DNA of 46,069 bases from assembly GCA_020846005.1 (NCBI GenBank), contig JADLEQ010000079.1, forward strand, positions 1 through 46,069, in the 5' to 3' direction. The position numbers were made by a program, and so were the translations under genes. The notes beneath the pieces were generated by a model. That model was not told the DNA's origin. It ran no database searches and saw only the letters and a program-made list of their open reading frames with translations. This DNA comes from Polyangiaceae bacterium (GTDB lineage Bacteria; Myxococcota_A; Polyangia; Polyangiales; Polyangiaceae). Of the stretch, positions 24,486-32,620 are shown in pieces (position 1 is the first letter of the stretch; each line of letters starts with the position of its first letter).

Positions 24486-25172
24486 GTGCCGCGCCCCGCA
24501 CGCAACTACCAGGCCGCCGTCTACGGTCACGTCGCGCGCGTCGCACGCGCGGTCGCGTCGCCCCGGCGGCTCGAGCTGCTCGAGCTGCTCGCCCAGCGTC
24601 CCCGCACGGTGGAGGCGCTCGCGCGCCTCGCCGAGCTGTCGGTGGCGAGCGCGTCCCAGCACCTGCAGGTGCTCCGCGCGGCTCGGCTCGTGGAGGCGGA
24701 GCGCCACGGCACCTTCGTCGAGTATCGCCTGGCGGGCACGGAGGTCGAGGAGGCGCTGGTCGCGCTGCGCCAGCTCGCCGAGCGGAGGGAGCGCGAGATC
24801 GGGGAGCTCACCCGGGACTTCCTCGAGCGCCGCGGCGTCCTCGAGGCGATCGACTCCGAGGAGCTGCTCCAGCGCGTCCGCGCGGGCGCCGTCACGGTGC
24901 TCGATGTCCGCCCCGCCGAGGAGTACGCCGCCGGGCACCTGCCGGGCGCCATCTCGGTCCCGCTCGCCGAGCTCGAGGCGAGGCTCCGCGAGCTGCCACG
25001 CCGTCGCCCGGTCGTGGCCTACTGCCGCGGTCCGTACTGCATGATGTCCGCGGAGGCCGTCGCGACCCTCCGCAGGCGAGGGTTCACCGCGCACCGCCTG
25101 GATCACGGCGTCGTCGAGTGGCGGGCGCGGGGCGAGCGAGTCGAGACGGCGCCAGGAGCCCCCCCCCCATGA
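24486..25172 (+). CDS. ArsR-family regulator fused to a rhodanese domain
   Basis: A 228-aa protein. The ArsR winged helix spans residues about 12-90 (ASPRRLELLELLAQRPRTVEALA, then ASASQHLQVLRAARLVEAERHG, EYRL). A helical linker (about 90-125) joins a rhodanese domain (about 125-215: VTVLDVRPAEEYAAGHLPGAISVPL, active loop CRGPYC with Cys180 and Cys185). These are the only two cysteines in the protein; there is no metal site of ArsR/SmtB type (no ELCVCD). This suggests sensing of sulfane sulfur or persulfide through the rhodanese loop, as proposed for related sulfur regulators. GTG 24486 is preferred over TTG 24471 because the latter lies within the operator. The stop overlaps the next ATG by 4 bp (ATGA). 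Likely autoregulator of the three-gene operon. Confidence 0.88.
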   Translation: MPRPARNYQAAVYGHVARVARAVASPRRLELLELLAQRPRTVEALARLAELSVASASQHLQVLRAARLVEAERHGTFVEYRLAGTEVEEALVALRQLAERREREIGELTRDFLERRGVLEAIDSEELLQRVRAGAVTVLDVRPAEEYAAGHLPGAISVPLAELEARLRELPRRRPVVAYCRGPYCMMSAEAVATLRRRGFTAHRLDHGVVEWRARGERVETAPGAPPP

Positions 25173-25522
25173 GCCGCACCCTCTTCATCCTCCAGGACGC
25201 CCCGTACGGCACCGAGCGGAGCTACAACGCGCTCCGGCTCGCCGGGGCGCTCTCGCGCCGCGAGGGCGAGGAGGTCCGGATCTTCCTGATCGGCGACGCC
25301 GCGGCGTGCGCCAAGGCCGGGCAGAAGGTACCCGCCGGCCACTACAACCTCGAGGTGATGATCGGGTCGCCGCTGCGCCACGGCGTCGAGGTCGGCGTCT
25401 GCGGGACTTGCATGGACGCGCGGGGCCTCACGGACGCCGAGCTCGTCCCGGGTGCCCGCCGCAGCACGCTGGAGGAGCTCACGAACTGGACGCAGTGGTC
25501 CGAGCGGGCGCTGGTGTTCTGA
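25169..25522 (+). CDS. DsrE/TusD-family sulfur-handling protein
   Basis: A 117-aa cytoplasmic protein starting at ATG 25169, which overlaps the regulator stop (ATGA); AGGAG lies about ten bases upstream. The DsrE fold is recognised from TLFILQDAPYGTERSYNALRLAGALSR, VRIFLIGDAAACA and the cysteine loop VCGTCMDARGL (Cys78 and Cys81), ending WTQWSERALVF. DsrE, TusD and related small proteins carry persulfide sulfur on a conserved cysteine, which in Allochromatium DsrE is also Cys78. Cys47 is an extra cysteine. Between a persulfide-sensing regulator and a sulfide oxidoreductase, a role in passing or storing sulfane sulfur is the likely job. Its stop overlaps the next ATG by one base. Confidence 0.87.
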   Translation: MSRTLFILQDAPYGTERSYNALRLAGALSRREGEEVRIFLIGDAAACAKAGQKVPAGHYNLEVMIGSPLRHGVEVGVCGTCMDARGLTDAELVPGARRSTLEELTNWTQWSERALVF

Positions 25523-26679
25523 TGAGCACCGGCAAGACGCTCCTCGTCCTCGGCGGCGGCGTCGGCGGCGTGATCGCTGCGCGCGAGCTCCGCAAGCGCC
25601 TCCCTCGCCAGCACCGCGTCGTGCTCATCGAGCGCGAAGAGCACCACGTCTTCGCGCCCTCTTTGCTCTGGCTCCTGGTCGGCGATCGGCGCCCGGAGGA
25701 GCTCCGCCGCCCGCTCGCCCACCTGTCGGCGAGAGGGATCGAGGTGCTGCGCGGCGAGATCACCGCGATCGACCCGGCGCGGCGCGCCGTGCGGGTCGGC
25801 GACGAGGAGCTCGTCGGCGATCACGTGATCGTCAGCCTGGGTGCGGAGCTCGCGCCAGAGCTCGTGCCGGGCCTCGCCGAGGCCGGGCACGGCTTCTACA
25901 CGACGCCGGGCGCCGAGTCGCTGCGCGACGCCGTCGCGACGCTCGAGCGAGGGCGCGTGGTCGTGCTCACGGCGGCGCCCGCCTACAAGTGCCCGGCCGC
26001 CCCGTACGAGGCCGCGTTGCTGCTCGAGGCGAAGCTCCGGAAGCGGGGCGTGCGGGCCCAGATCGAGATCGAGGTCCACGCCGCCGAGCCGGCGCCGATG
26101 GGCGTCGCCGGGCCGGAGATGTCGGCCGCGGTCCGAGGCCTCCTCGCGGCGAAGGGCATCGCGTACCACCCGGGCCGTCAGGTGGAGTCGGCGGACGCAG
26201 CGGCGCGGACGCTCACCTTCACCGGGGGCGAGTCGACCCAGTTCGACGTGCTCGCCTACGTGCCGCCGCACCGCGCGCCGCGGGTGATCCGCGAGAGCGC
26301 GCTCGCGGGGCCGAGCGGCTGGGTCGCGGTCGACCGCCACACCCTGGAGACACCGTTCCCCGGCGTGTACGCCCTGGGCGACGTGGTCTCGATCCCGCTC
26401 GCGCTCGGGAAGCCGCTGCCCAAGGCCGGGGTCTTCGCGCACGGGCAGGCGGAGGTCGTCGCGCGCAACGTGGCGGCCGTCGTGCTCGGTCATGAGCCGG
26501 CGGATCGCTTCGGCGGGCACGGGGAGTGCTTCATCGAAATCGGAGACGGCAAGGCAGGCTTCGGCGCGGGGAACTTCTACGCGGAGCCCACCCCGGAGGT
26601 GAAGCTCCACGCCCCGAGCTGGCGCTGGCACGTGGGCAAGGTGCTGTTCGAGAAGACGTGGCTCGCCTTCAAGGCGTGA
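25522..26679 (+). CDS. sqr: sulfide:quinone oxidoreductase-like FAD flavoprotein
   Basis: A 385-aa two-dinucleotide-binding-domain flavoprotein. FAD motif GGGVGGVIAARELRK (residues 11-25), second Rossmann segment near VVVLTAAPAYKCPAAPYE (146-163), FAD-ribityl region GVYALGDVVSIPL (281-293). Cys157 (KCPAAPYE) and Cys336 (GHGECFIEIGDG) are the only cysteines and occupy the positions of the redox pair in SQR and flavocytochrome c sulfide dehydrogenase. The third Cys of classic type I SQR (near residue 128) is absent. The C-terminus VGKVLFEKTWLAFKA is amphipathic and may attach to the membrane, as in SQR. It oxidises sulfide to polysulfide or persulfide with electrons to quinone; substrate specificity is inferred. 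It overlaps the dsrE-type gene by one base. Other enzymes of the clade (Ndh-2) lack the cysteines. Confidence 0.85.
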   Translation: MSTGKTLLVLGGGVGGVIAARELRKRLPRQHRVVLIEREEHHVFAPSLLWLLVGDRRPEELRRPLAHLSARGIEVLRGEITAIDPARRAVRVGDEELVGDHVIVSLGAELAPELVPGLAEAGHGFYTTPGAESLRDAVATLERGRVVVLTAAPAYKCPAAPYEAALLLEAKLRKRGVRAQIEIEVHAAEPAPMGVAGPEMSAAVRGLLAAKGIAYHPGRQVESADAAARTLTFTGGESTQFDVLAYVPPHRAPRVIRESALAGPSGWVAVDRHTLETPFPGVYALGDVVSIPLALGKPLPKAGVFAHGQAEVVARNVAAVVLGHEPADRFGGHGECFIEIGDGKAGFGAGNFYAEPTPEVKLHAPSWRWHVGKVLFEKTWLAFKA

Positions 26680-26720
26680 GCCAGGTCACCGCTCGGGCAC
26701 GCGCGGGCGGCCGCGGCCCG

Positions 26721-26736
26721 CCCGGCTCGCGCCGGG
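26721..26736. terminator. hairpin between convergent sqr and MFS genes
   Basis: CCCGGC and GCCGGG form a perfect 6-bp stem with tetraloop TCGC, in the 64-bp gap between two convergent genes. A second GC-rich dyad (26705-26724) lies beside it. Probably a bidirectional terminator. No T-run. Confidence 0.4.
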
Positions 26737-26743
26737 AGCCCGT

Positions 26744-27955
26744 TCAGCCGCGCTCCGCCAGCGCCAGCCGCCGGCCGACCCCGAGGAGCACCGGCACGCT
26801 CGCGAGCTGCGTCACGACGGAGAACACGACGAGCGCCACCAGCGAGCGCTCGTAGAGGTAGCCCATCGCCGTGCTCCCGATCCACCAGGCGAACCCGAAG
26901 CAGGCGAAGAACACGCCGTACGCCCGCGCGCGCTCCGCCCGCGGGACGAGCCGGGCGATGGCCGCCTTGAACACGGAGTCCTGGGCGCCCATCCCGACAG
27001 CCCAACACGCGGCCCCCGCCGCCAGCGCCGCGCCGCTCGGTACGAGGAAGACGAGCGGCGCGAAGAGCGCAGAGGCGCCAGCGGCAGCCGCGAGCACCGC
27101 GAGCCCCCGTCGATCGAACCAGGTGCCGAACGCGAGCGCCGCCACCGCGTCGACCCCCATCGCGCCCGCGTAGAGGACGGGCAGGAGCGCGGGCTCGAGC
27201 AGCCCGGTGCGCCCGGCGTGGTACGCCACGAGCGCCCAATCGGCGAACCCCAGCGCCAGCAGCATGGCGCCGCCGATGTACCAGCGGAACACCCCGCCGA
27301 GCCTCGCGGGCTCCGCGCTCGGGGGCGGCTCGAGCTCCTCGGGGCGCGGGAACCTCCGCCGCGCGAACGACACGAACGCGAGGTTCGCCAGTACGGGCAG
27401 CAGCAGCACCGCGAACGCGTACCGGTATCGAGCCTCCACGGGCTCCCCCCGCGCTCCCCAGATGACGGCCGCCGTGAGCAGCGGTCCGCTCACGGCCCCC
27501 ACCTGGTCGAGCGCCTCCTCGATGCCGAAGCTCGTCCCCGCGCCGACGCGGTTCGCGGCGTGGGACACCAACGTGCTGCGCGCGGGGCTGCGCACCGCCT
27601 TGCCGACCCTCTCGAGCACGACGAGCGCGACGGCCGCTTCCCAGCTCCCGACGAGCGCCAGGCCGGGCACCGCGACGAGGTTCAACGAGTACCCCACGAT
27701 CACGAGCGGCCAGTACGCGCGCGTGCGATCGCCGAGCCAGCCGGTCACCAGCCGGAGCGAGTAGCCGAGGAACTCCCCGAGACCCGCCGCGAACCCGACG
27801 GCGGTCGCGCTCGCGCCGAGGAGCGCGAGGTACGGCCCGACGAGCCCGCGCGCGCCTTCGTACGTCATGTCGCCGAACAGCGCGACGACCCCCATCAACA
27901 CGATGAAGGTCCGCGCGCGGCGGGACGGGTCGGCGGCGGCGGGAGGTGCGGGCAC
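26744..27955 (-). CDS. major facilitator superfamily transporter
   Basis: A 403-aa protein with about 12 transmembrane helices and GTG start. The first pair contains GVVALFGDMTYEGARGLVGPYLALLGASATAVGFAAGLGEFLGYSLRLVTGWLGDRTRAYWPL, with the MFS motif A-like G-D-R-T turn after TM2-TM3. AVRSPARSTLVSHAAN and IEEALDQVGAVSGPLL follow in TM5. The central loop (about 200-225, Pro/Glu-rich) separates the halves. The second half has VDAVAALAFGTWFDRRGL as the paired motif A. Family resemblance is to MFS proteins annotated as multidrug or unknown efflux; the substrate cannot be inferred. It converges with the sqr gene and ends 64 bp from it. Promoter lies in the 61 bp before it, following the antiporter gene stop. 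Confidence 0.85.
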   Translation of the reverse strand: MPAPPAAADPSRRARTFIVLMGVVALFGDMTYEGARGLVGPYLALLGASATAVGFAAGLGEFLGYSLRLVTGWLGDRTRAYWPLVIVGYSLNLVAVPGLALVGSWEAAVALVVLERVGKAVRSPARSTLVSHAANRVGAGTSFGIEEALDQVGAVSGPLLTAAVIWGARGEPVEARYRYAFAVLLLPVLANLAFVSFARRRFPRPEELEPPPSAEPARLGGVFRWYIGGAMLLALGFADWALVAYHAGRTGLLEPALLPVLYAGAMGVDAVAALAFGTWFDRRGLAVLAAAAGASALFAPLVFLVPSGAALAAGAACWAVGMGAQDSVFKAAIARLVPRAERARAYGVFFACFGFAWWIGSTAMGYLYERSLVALVVFSVVTQLASVPVLLGVGRRLALAERG

Positions 27956-28016
27956 CGGCTGCCCCTACCACGAGGGCGATCGCCGGAGGGTGGAGGCCGG
28001 CGCGCGGACGCTCCGC

Positions 28017-30986
28017 CTAGCGCGGATCTCGCGCTCCGGCGCGCGCGCCGAAGCGCGCCACGGCGCGACCGACCGCCGCGGTCGTCCCGACCAGGTACAC
28101 GACGTCCCCGGCCAGGAACGGCGCCGCCGGGTCCGGGTCTTCGAGCAGCTCCCCTCCCCTCCGGAGCGCGACGATCAGCGCGCCCGTCTCTCGGCGCAGA
28201 TCGAGCGTCAGCGCGCTCGCGCCCACGACGGCGCTCTCCCGCGCGATCTGGACGCACTCGATCTTCAGCTCGGCCAGCGCGCGGACGTCGCCGAGGCGGT
28301 TGCGCGGCACCGTCGGCCGCCCCTCGCTCTCCTGCGTGCTGCCGCGAACGACCTCGATCTGCTCGTCGATGACGTTGCGGGGGAGCTGCGCGTTGCGGAG
28401 CATGCGCACGATCACCTCGATGGCGCCCTCCACCTCCTCGGCGACGACCTGGTCTGCGCCGAGCGCCGCCATCGGCGCGCGCTCCGCGAGGTAGCGGGTC
28501 CGAACCAGCACCGGCACGCCGGGGGCGACTCGCTTCACGGTATCCACCACCCGCACCGCCGCCTGCGGGTCGTTGATGAGGACGACGAGCATGGCCGCAC
28601 GCGCGACCTGGGCGTGGTGGAGCGCCTCCTCGCTCGTCGCGTCGCCGTAGTACACCGGCATACCGTGGTCGCGCCCGTGCCTCACGTTGTCGAGGTTCAG
28701 CTCGAGCGCCACGAAGGGCAGCTCGCACGCGCGGAGCGCGCCCGCCGCCAGGCGGCCCGCGAGGCCGAAGCCGACCAGGACGACGTGCCCCGCGAGCGTC
28801 GAGTCCTTCGCCTCCGGCTCGTCGATGCCGCGCTGCCCGAGCAGGCGCTCGAGCGGAGCCAGCAGGCGCTCCCCCGCGGTGACGTGGGGCGCGGCGCGCG
28901 CCAGCAGCGGCGTGACGAACATCGAGGCGATGCCGGCCGCGAGCAACGGCGCGACCTCCGCCGGTTCCACGACGCCGCTCGACTGCGCGAGGCGGGTGAG
29001 GACGAAGCCGAACTCCCCGAACTGCGCGAGCCCGACCCCCGCCAGCCAGGCGACGCGCGGCGGGAAACGCATGGCGGCCGCCGCCAGCGTGGCGATGAGC
29101 CCCTTCGCGACCAGGAACCCGAGGAGGAGCGCGCCGACCAGCAGCGGCCGCTCCAGCACGACGCGCGGATCGAACAGCATGCCCAGCGACACGAAGAAGA
29201 CGCTCACGAAGGCGTCCCGCAGGGGCAGGATGTCCCCCATCGCGCGGTGTCCGAACTCGGTGTCGGCGACCACCATCCCCCCGAGGAAGGCGCCGAGCGC
29301 GAGCGAGAGCCCCGCGAGCGACGTGAGCCACGCCGTCCCGATGCACAGCCCGAGGATGGCGAGGAGGAACACCTCGCGGCTCCGGCTCGCGTCGACCCAC
29401 CCGAGGACCCGCGGCACGACGTACTTCGACACCGCGAGGACCGCGGCGACGACCGCCGTCGCGCGCACCAGCGCCAGCGCGATCTGGGCCGCTGCGTCGC
29501 CAGCGTGACCTCCAGCGCCGAGCAGCGGGACGACGAGCACCATCGGGACGACGCACAGGTCCTGGAAGATCAGCGTCCCCACGACGAACCGCCCGTGCGG
29601 GGCGTCGAGCTCCCCCCGCTCGGCGAGCGCGCGCAGCACGATGGCCGTGGAGGAGAGCGCGAAGACGAAGCCGTAGAACACCCCACGCCCGAGGGGCTCA
29701 CCGAGCGCCACGGCCACCCCCGCGGTCACCGCCGTGGTCACGCCCACCTGGAGGGCGCCGCCGAGCGCGACCCGGCGGAGGATGTCGCGCAGCTTGGCGA
29801 GCGAGAACTCGAGCCCGATCGAGAACAGCAGCAGCACCACCCCGACCTCGGCGAGCACCTCGATCGAGTCCACCGACCTCGCGAGCCGCGAGCCGTGGGG
29901 GCCGAGGAGCGCGCCCGCCGCGAGCAGCCCGGCGACGGTCGGGAGGTGGAGCTTGGAGAGCGTCACCGTCACCGCGACAGCGAGGGCCGCCACGATGGCG
30001 AGCTCGTCGAGCAGCGGGACGTGATTCATCGGAGGAGGAGCCCGGCGGCTCACTGGCGCAGCGAGCCTGGCCCCCGAGGCTAGCGCGCCCGCGTCACGAG
30101 CGCAGCAGCCGAGCACGTCTCCGAGCGCCGCGCACGCCTCACCGTACCCGCGGTAGCACGCGGTGGAGAGCGCGGCGCGCGCGGCCGCCGGATCGGGCGT
30201 GACGCCGTTGCCGTGAAGCAACACCAGGCCGTAGAGGTAGCAGCCGAGCACCGGGTCGAGCCTGCACGCCTTCGCGTACAGTGAGAGACCGAGCGCGGGG
30301 TTCCTCTGCACACCGGTGCCCACCCGGTGGAGTCGACCCATGCCGGCGCAGCCGAGAGCGACGTCGGCGTCGCACGCGCGGCGGTGGAGGCCGGCCACGC
30401 GCGGAGCTACGTCCGGCGGCGCTTCGTCGTTGCCCGGCGCTACGGCCAGGTTGGCGCACGCCGCGGGGGACCCCGCCTCGCAGGATCGCTCGAAGAGCGC
30501 GGTCGCCCTCGCCACGTCCCGCTGCGCGCCGTTCCCCGACCAGAGTAGGTTCCCGAGCGCGTTGCACGCGAACGGCGCCTCGGCCCGGCACGCCCGCTCG
30601 TAGATCTGCGCTGCGCCGGCCACGTCCACTGCCCCGCCCAACCCGTGCTCGAGCGCGTGGCCCAGGTTGGCGCACGCCATCGGCAATCCCAGCTCGCACG
30701 CGTTGCGGAAGAGCACGACCGCCCTCGCCGGGTCTCGGGGGACGCCGTCGCCGTCGAGCAGCATCACGCCGAGATCGTTGCAGCCCCGCGGCGACCCGAG
30801 GTCACATGCGCGCTGATAGGCGGATGCTGCCTCGGCCTTGGGCGCGGCGTGGGGCGGCGGGGCCGCGGGCGCAGGCGCGGGCGGCAAGGCCGCGGCCGGG
30901 GGCGGCGACGCGGCGACCCTCGGCCTGCACGTGGCGCCGGCGCCGCCGAGGAGCGCGAGCGCGAGCGCCACGGTCCCGCGCCTCAC
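28017..30986 (-). CDS. Sel1-repeat domain fused in frame to KefB-type K+/H+ antiporter
   Basis: A 989-aa open frame. GTG 30986 overlaps the upstream stop by 4 bp (GTGA) and begins MRRGTVALALALLGGAGATC, a signal peptide. Residues about 50-300 hold six or seven Cys-bearing Sel1 repeats (YQRACDLGSPRGCNDLGVMLL, LYAKACRLDPVLGCYLYGL and similar), as in HcpA-type periplasmic proteins. After a short linker, residue 320 (ATG 30029, MNHVPLLDELAIV) starts a CPA2 antiporter: about 13 helices with LIFQDLCVVP, then TrkA_N (about 734-846, HVVLVGFGLAGRLAAG) and TrkA_C (about 900-980). Periplasmic Sel1 would suit the outward N-terminus of CPA2 proteins. The linker codons have lower GC3, stops occur in the other frames there, and no SD precedes ATG 30029, so true fusion versus sequencing indel is open. 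Confidence 0.8.
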   Translation of the reverse strand: MRRGTVALALALLGGAGATCRPRVAASPPPAAALPPAPAPAAPPPHAAPKAEAASAYQRACDLGSPRGCNDLGVMLLDGDGVPRDPARAVVLFRNACELGLPMACANLGHALEHGLGGAVDVAGAAQIYERACRAEAPFACNALGNLLWSGNGAQRDVARATALFERSCEAGSPAACANLAVAPGNDEAPPDVAPRVAGLHRRACDADVALGCAGMGRLHRVGTGVQRNPALGLSLYAKACRLDPVLGCYLYGLVLLHGNGVTPDPAAARAALSTACYRGYGEACAALGDVLGCCARDAGALASGARLAAPVSRRAPPPMNHVPLLDELAIVAALAVAVTVTLSKLHLPTVAGLLAAGALLGPHGSRLARSVDSIEVLAEVGVVLLLFSIGLEFSLAKLRDILRRVALGGALQVGVTTAVTAGVAVALGEPLGRGVFYGFVFALSSTAIVLRALAERGELDAPHGRFVVGTLIFQDLCVVPMVLVVPLLGAGGHAGDAAAQIALALVRATAVVAAVLAVSKYVVPRVLGWVDASRSREVFLLAILGLCIGTAWLTSLAGLSLALGAFLGGMVVADTEFGHRAMGDILPLRDAFVSVFFVSLGMLFDPRVVLERPLLVGALLLGFLVAKGLIATLAAAAMRFPPRVAWLAGVGLAQFGEFGFVLTRLAQSSGVVEPAEVAPLLAAGIASMFVTPLLARAAPHVTAGERLLAPLERLLGQRGIDEPEAKDSTLAGHVVLVGFGLAGRLAAGALRACELPFVALELNLDNVRHGRDHGMPVYYGDATSEEALHHAQVARAAMLVVLINDPQAAVRVVDTVKRVAPGVPVLVRTRYLAERAPMAALGADQVVAEEVEGAIEVIVRMLRNAQLPRNVIDEQIEVVRGSTQESEGRPTVPRNRLGDVRALAELKIECVQIARESAVVGASALTLDLRRETGALIVALRRGGELLEDPDPAAPFLAGDVVYLVGTTAAVGRAVARFGARAGARDPR

Positions 30987-32485
30987 GGGCGCTCCGCCGC
31001 GCGCGGGAGCCACCAGGAGAAGGCCGACGAGATCGCGGCAGGAGTAAACGTCGCGATGAGGCGCAGCGTCACCCGCCCTCCGTCACCCTGCACGGATGCA
31101 CCTTGAAGCAGGATCGGCGTCAGCCCGCGGTCGGGCAGGGCTCGCAGCCGCTCGAGCCGCGCCCGCACCTCCGCCGCGGTCGACACCCGGGACGCTCCCG
31201 TCCGCGTGTTGACCAGCTCAGTGAGCGTGACGAATCCCACCGTGTGGCCGGCGGAGCGCCGCAGCGCTGCGAGATCGCCCCGGCCAGCGAGAGTCTGCGA
31301 CTCTGGGAGCGACGACAGGCGCCGCGCGGTCGCGATCGCCACGGCCGGGTCGTCCGCGAGCGCCACCCAGCTGTGGCCGCCGTCCGGCACGAATACGAAT
31401 TGCGTCGCCGTGGTCTCGCGAGGCGCGCGCGCCGTCGGCTTCGGCTCCGCGGATCAGTAGGCCGGGTCGGCGACCTCCCGGTACGCCACGCGAAACGCGC
31501 CAGCCGGCAGGGCGTCCGCCGCGACGACCCGCGGGAACCACCACTCGCCGAGCACCGGCGGCTCCTCCCGCGCCGGCGCGGAGCCCGCGCCGTGGCCTCG
31601 CGGGGCTGAACCCGGCGCCGGCCTCGCGGCGTGGAGGCTGTCGGCGGTCGCCTGGGCCGCCGCGGCGAGGCGGCTCACGGCGCCCGCCACGTGCTCGATG
31701 GGCTCCTGCAGGTGCAGGAGCGTCCACCTCCGGTACGCACTACGGATCGCTCGGCTCTGGGGCTCACCGCTCAGCCGAGGGTCCGAGGCCGCCGCGAGGG
31801 CGGCGTCGACGTCCGCTCCGGACGCCATCAGGAAGGGACCGCCGGTGAGCACGACCCCGAACGTCGCGGCAGCGAGCTTGTCAGCGTCCGCGTCCGCGAT
31901 CGCTCCGTGCCGTGCGTACTGGTCGCCCCAGGCGGCGCGCACGAGCGCGGCAGCCTTCCCTCGGTAGGCGCCCGGCGGCGCGCCGCGACCCGCGATCACC
32001 ACCGTCGCGTCGGCAGGTACCTTCCAGAACGCCACGGGCGGCGGCGACGAGTCGCCGACGCGGGACGCGAGCGCCGTGCCCAGCAGCGAGTTCGCGGCTC
32101 CGAGGCCGATCTCGACGCCGAGATCCACCGTCCCGGTCCCCAGCGTCACGTCGGCGGAGAGGGCGTCGATCTCGCGGAGGAGGTCGAGGGCCGCCTCCCG
32201 CACGGCGCGCTCACCGGGGGTGGACGCCGGCGGCAGGTTGGCGGTCAGCGTCGTGTTGAACTTCTCCAGAGACGCATCGACGCGCAGTGTCCCTGGGAAT
32301 TGCGCAGCGGCGAGCGTGCGGGCCAGGTAGGGCGCGTAGGTGGCGAGCGTGCGGGCCGACTCTGTGCACACGACGCGCCAGGCCGGAGCCGGTGCGCTCG
32401 CGATCGGCGGCGGTACCGGACGCGACTGGGTGCGCGGCGCGCACCCGAGCGCCGCCAGCGTCAGGCACGCAACCGCTCTCACCAC
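30983..32485 (-). pseudogene. lipoprotein of unknown function interrupted by in-frame TGA
   Basis: GTG 32485 begins VVRAVACLTLAALGC, a lipoprotein signal with Cys15, followed by a Pro/Ala linker and a globular part of unknown family (ATYAPYLARTLAAAQFPGTLRVDASLEKFNTTL and more). TGA at 31454-31456 ends the frame after 343 residues (DPAY). In the very same frame the sequence continues for 156 codons without further stop: SAEPKPTARAPRETTATQF, then FVFVPDGGHSWVALADDPAVAIATARRLSSLPES and LTELVNTRTG, to TGA 30983-30985. The continuation has normal codon use and reads like the natural C-terminal half. So this is either one gene broken by a nonsense change, or two ORFs (the second starting GTG 31390, 135 aa). 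The downstream fusion gene overlaps its end by 4 bp. No function known. Confidence 0.75.
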
Positions 32486-32620
32486 GCGGGCGATGGTCGC
32501 CCGAGCGGCGGGCAGGCGCGAGGCGCCCGAGGCCGCCCGGTCGCGCCCGCATCCCCGGACGCGGGCGCCGGCCACGCCGGCGGGGGTTTCGGTCCCCGGG
32601 GGCCTCGGCCCCGCGCGTCG

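Noticed and set aside
27895-29556. 553-aa minus-strand open frame overlapping the antiporter
   Set aside because: Same strand, different frame from the KefB-type domain; Arg/Gly/Ala-rich and with no recognisable motif.
27867-30083. 738-aa plus-strand open frame
   Set aside because: Antisense to the antiporter, rich in Arg, Glu, His and Asp, typical of a shadow in GC-rich DNA.
31454-31456. Selenocysteine codon in the split lipoprotein
   Set aside because: No SECIS-like structure was recognised, no selenoprotein family fits, and Sec in a lipoprotein without redox motif is unlikely. Nonsense change or error is simpler.
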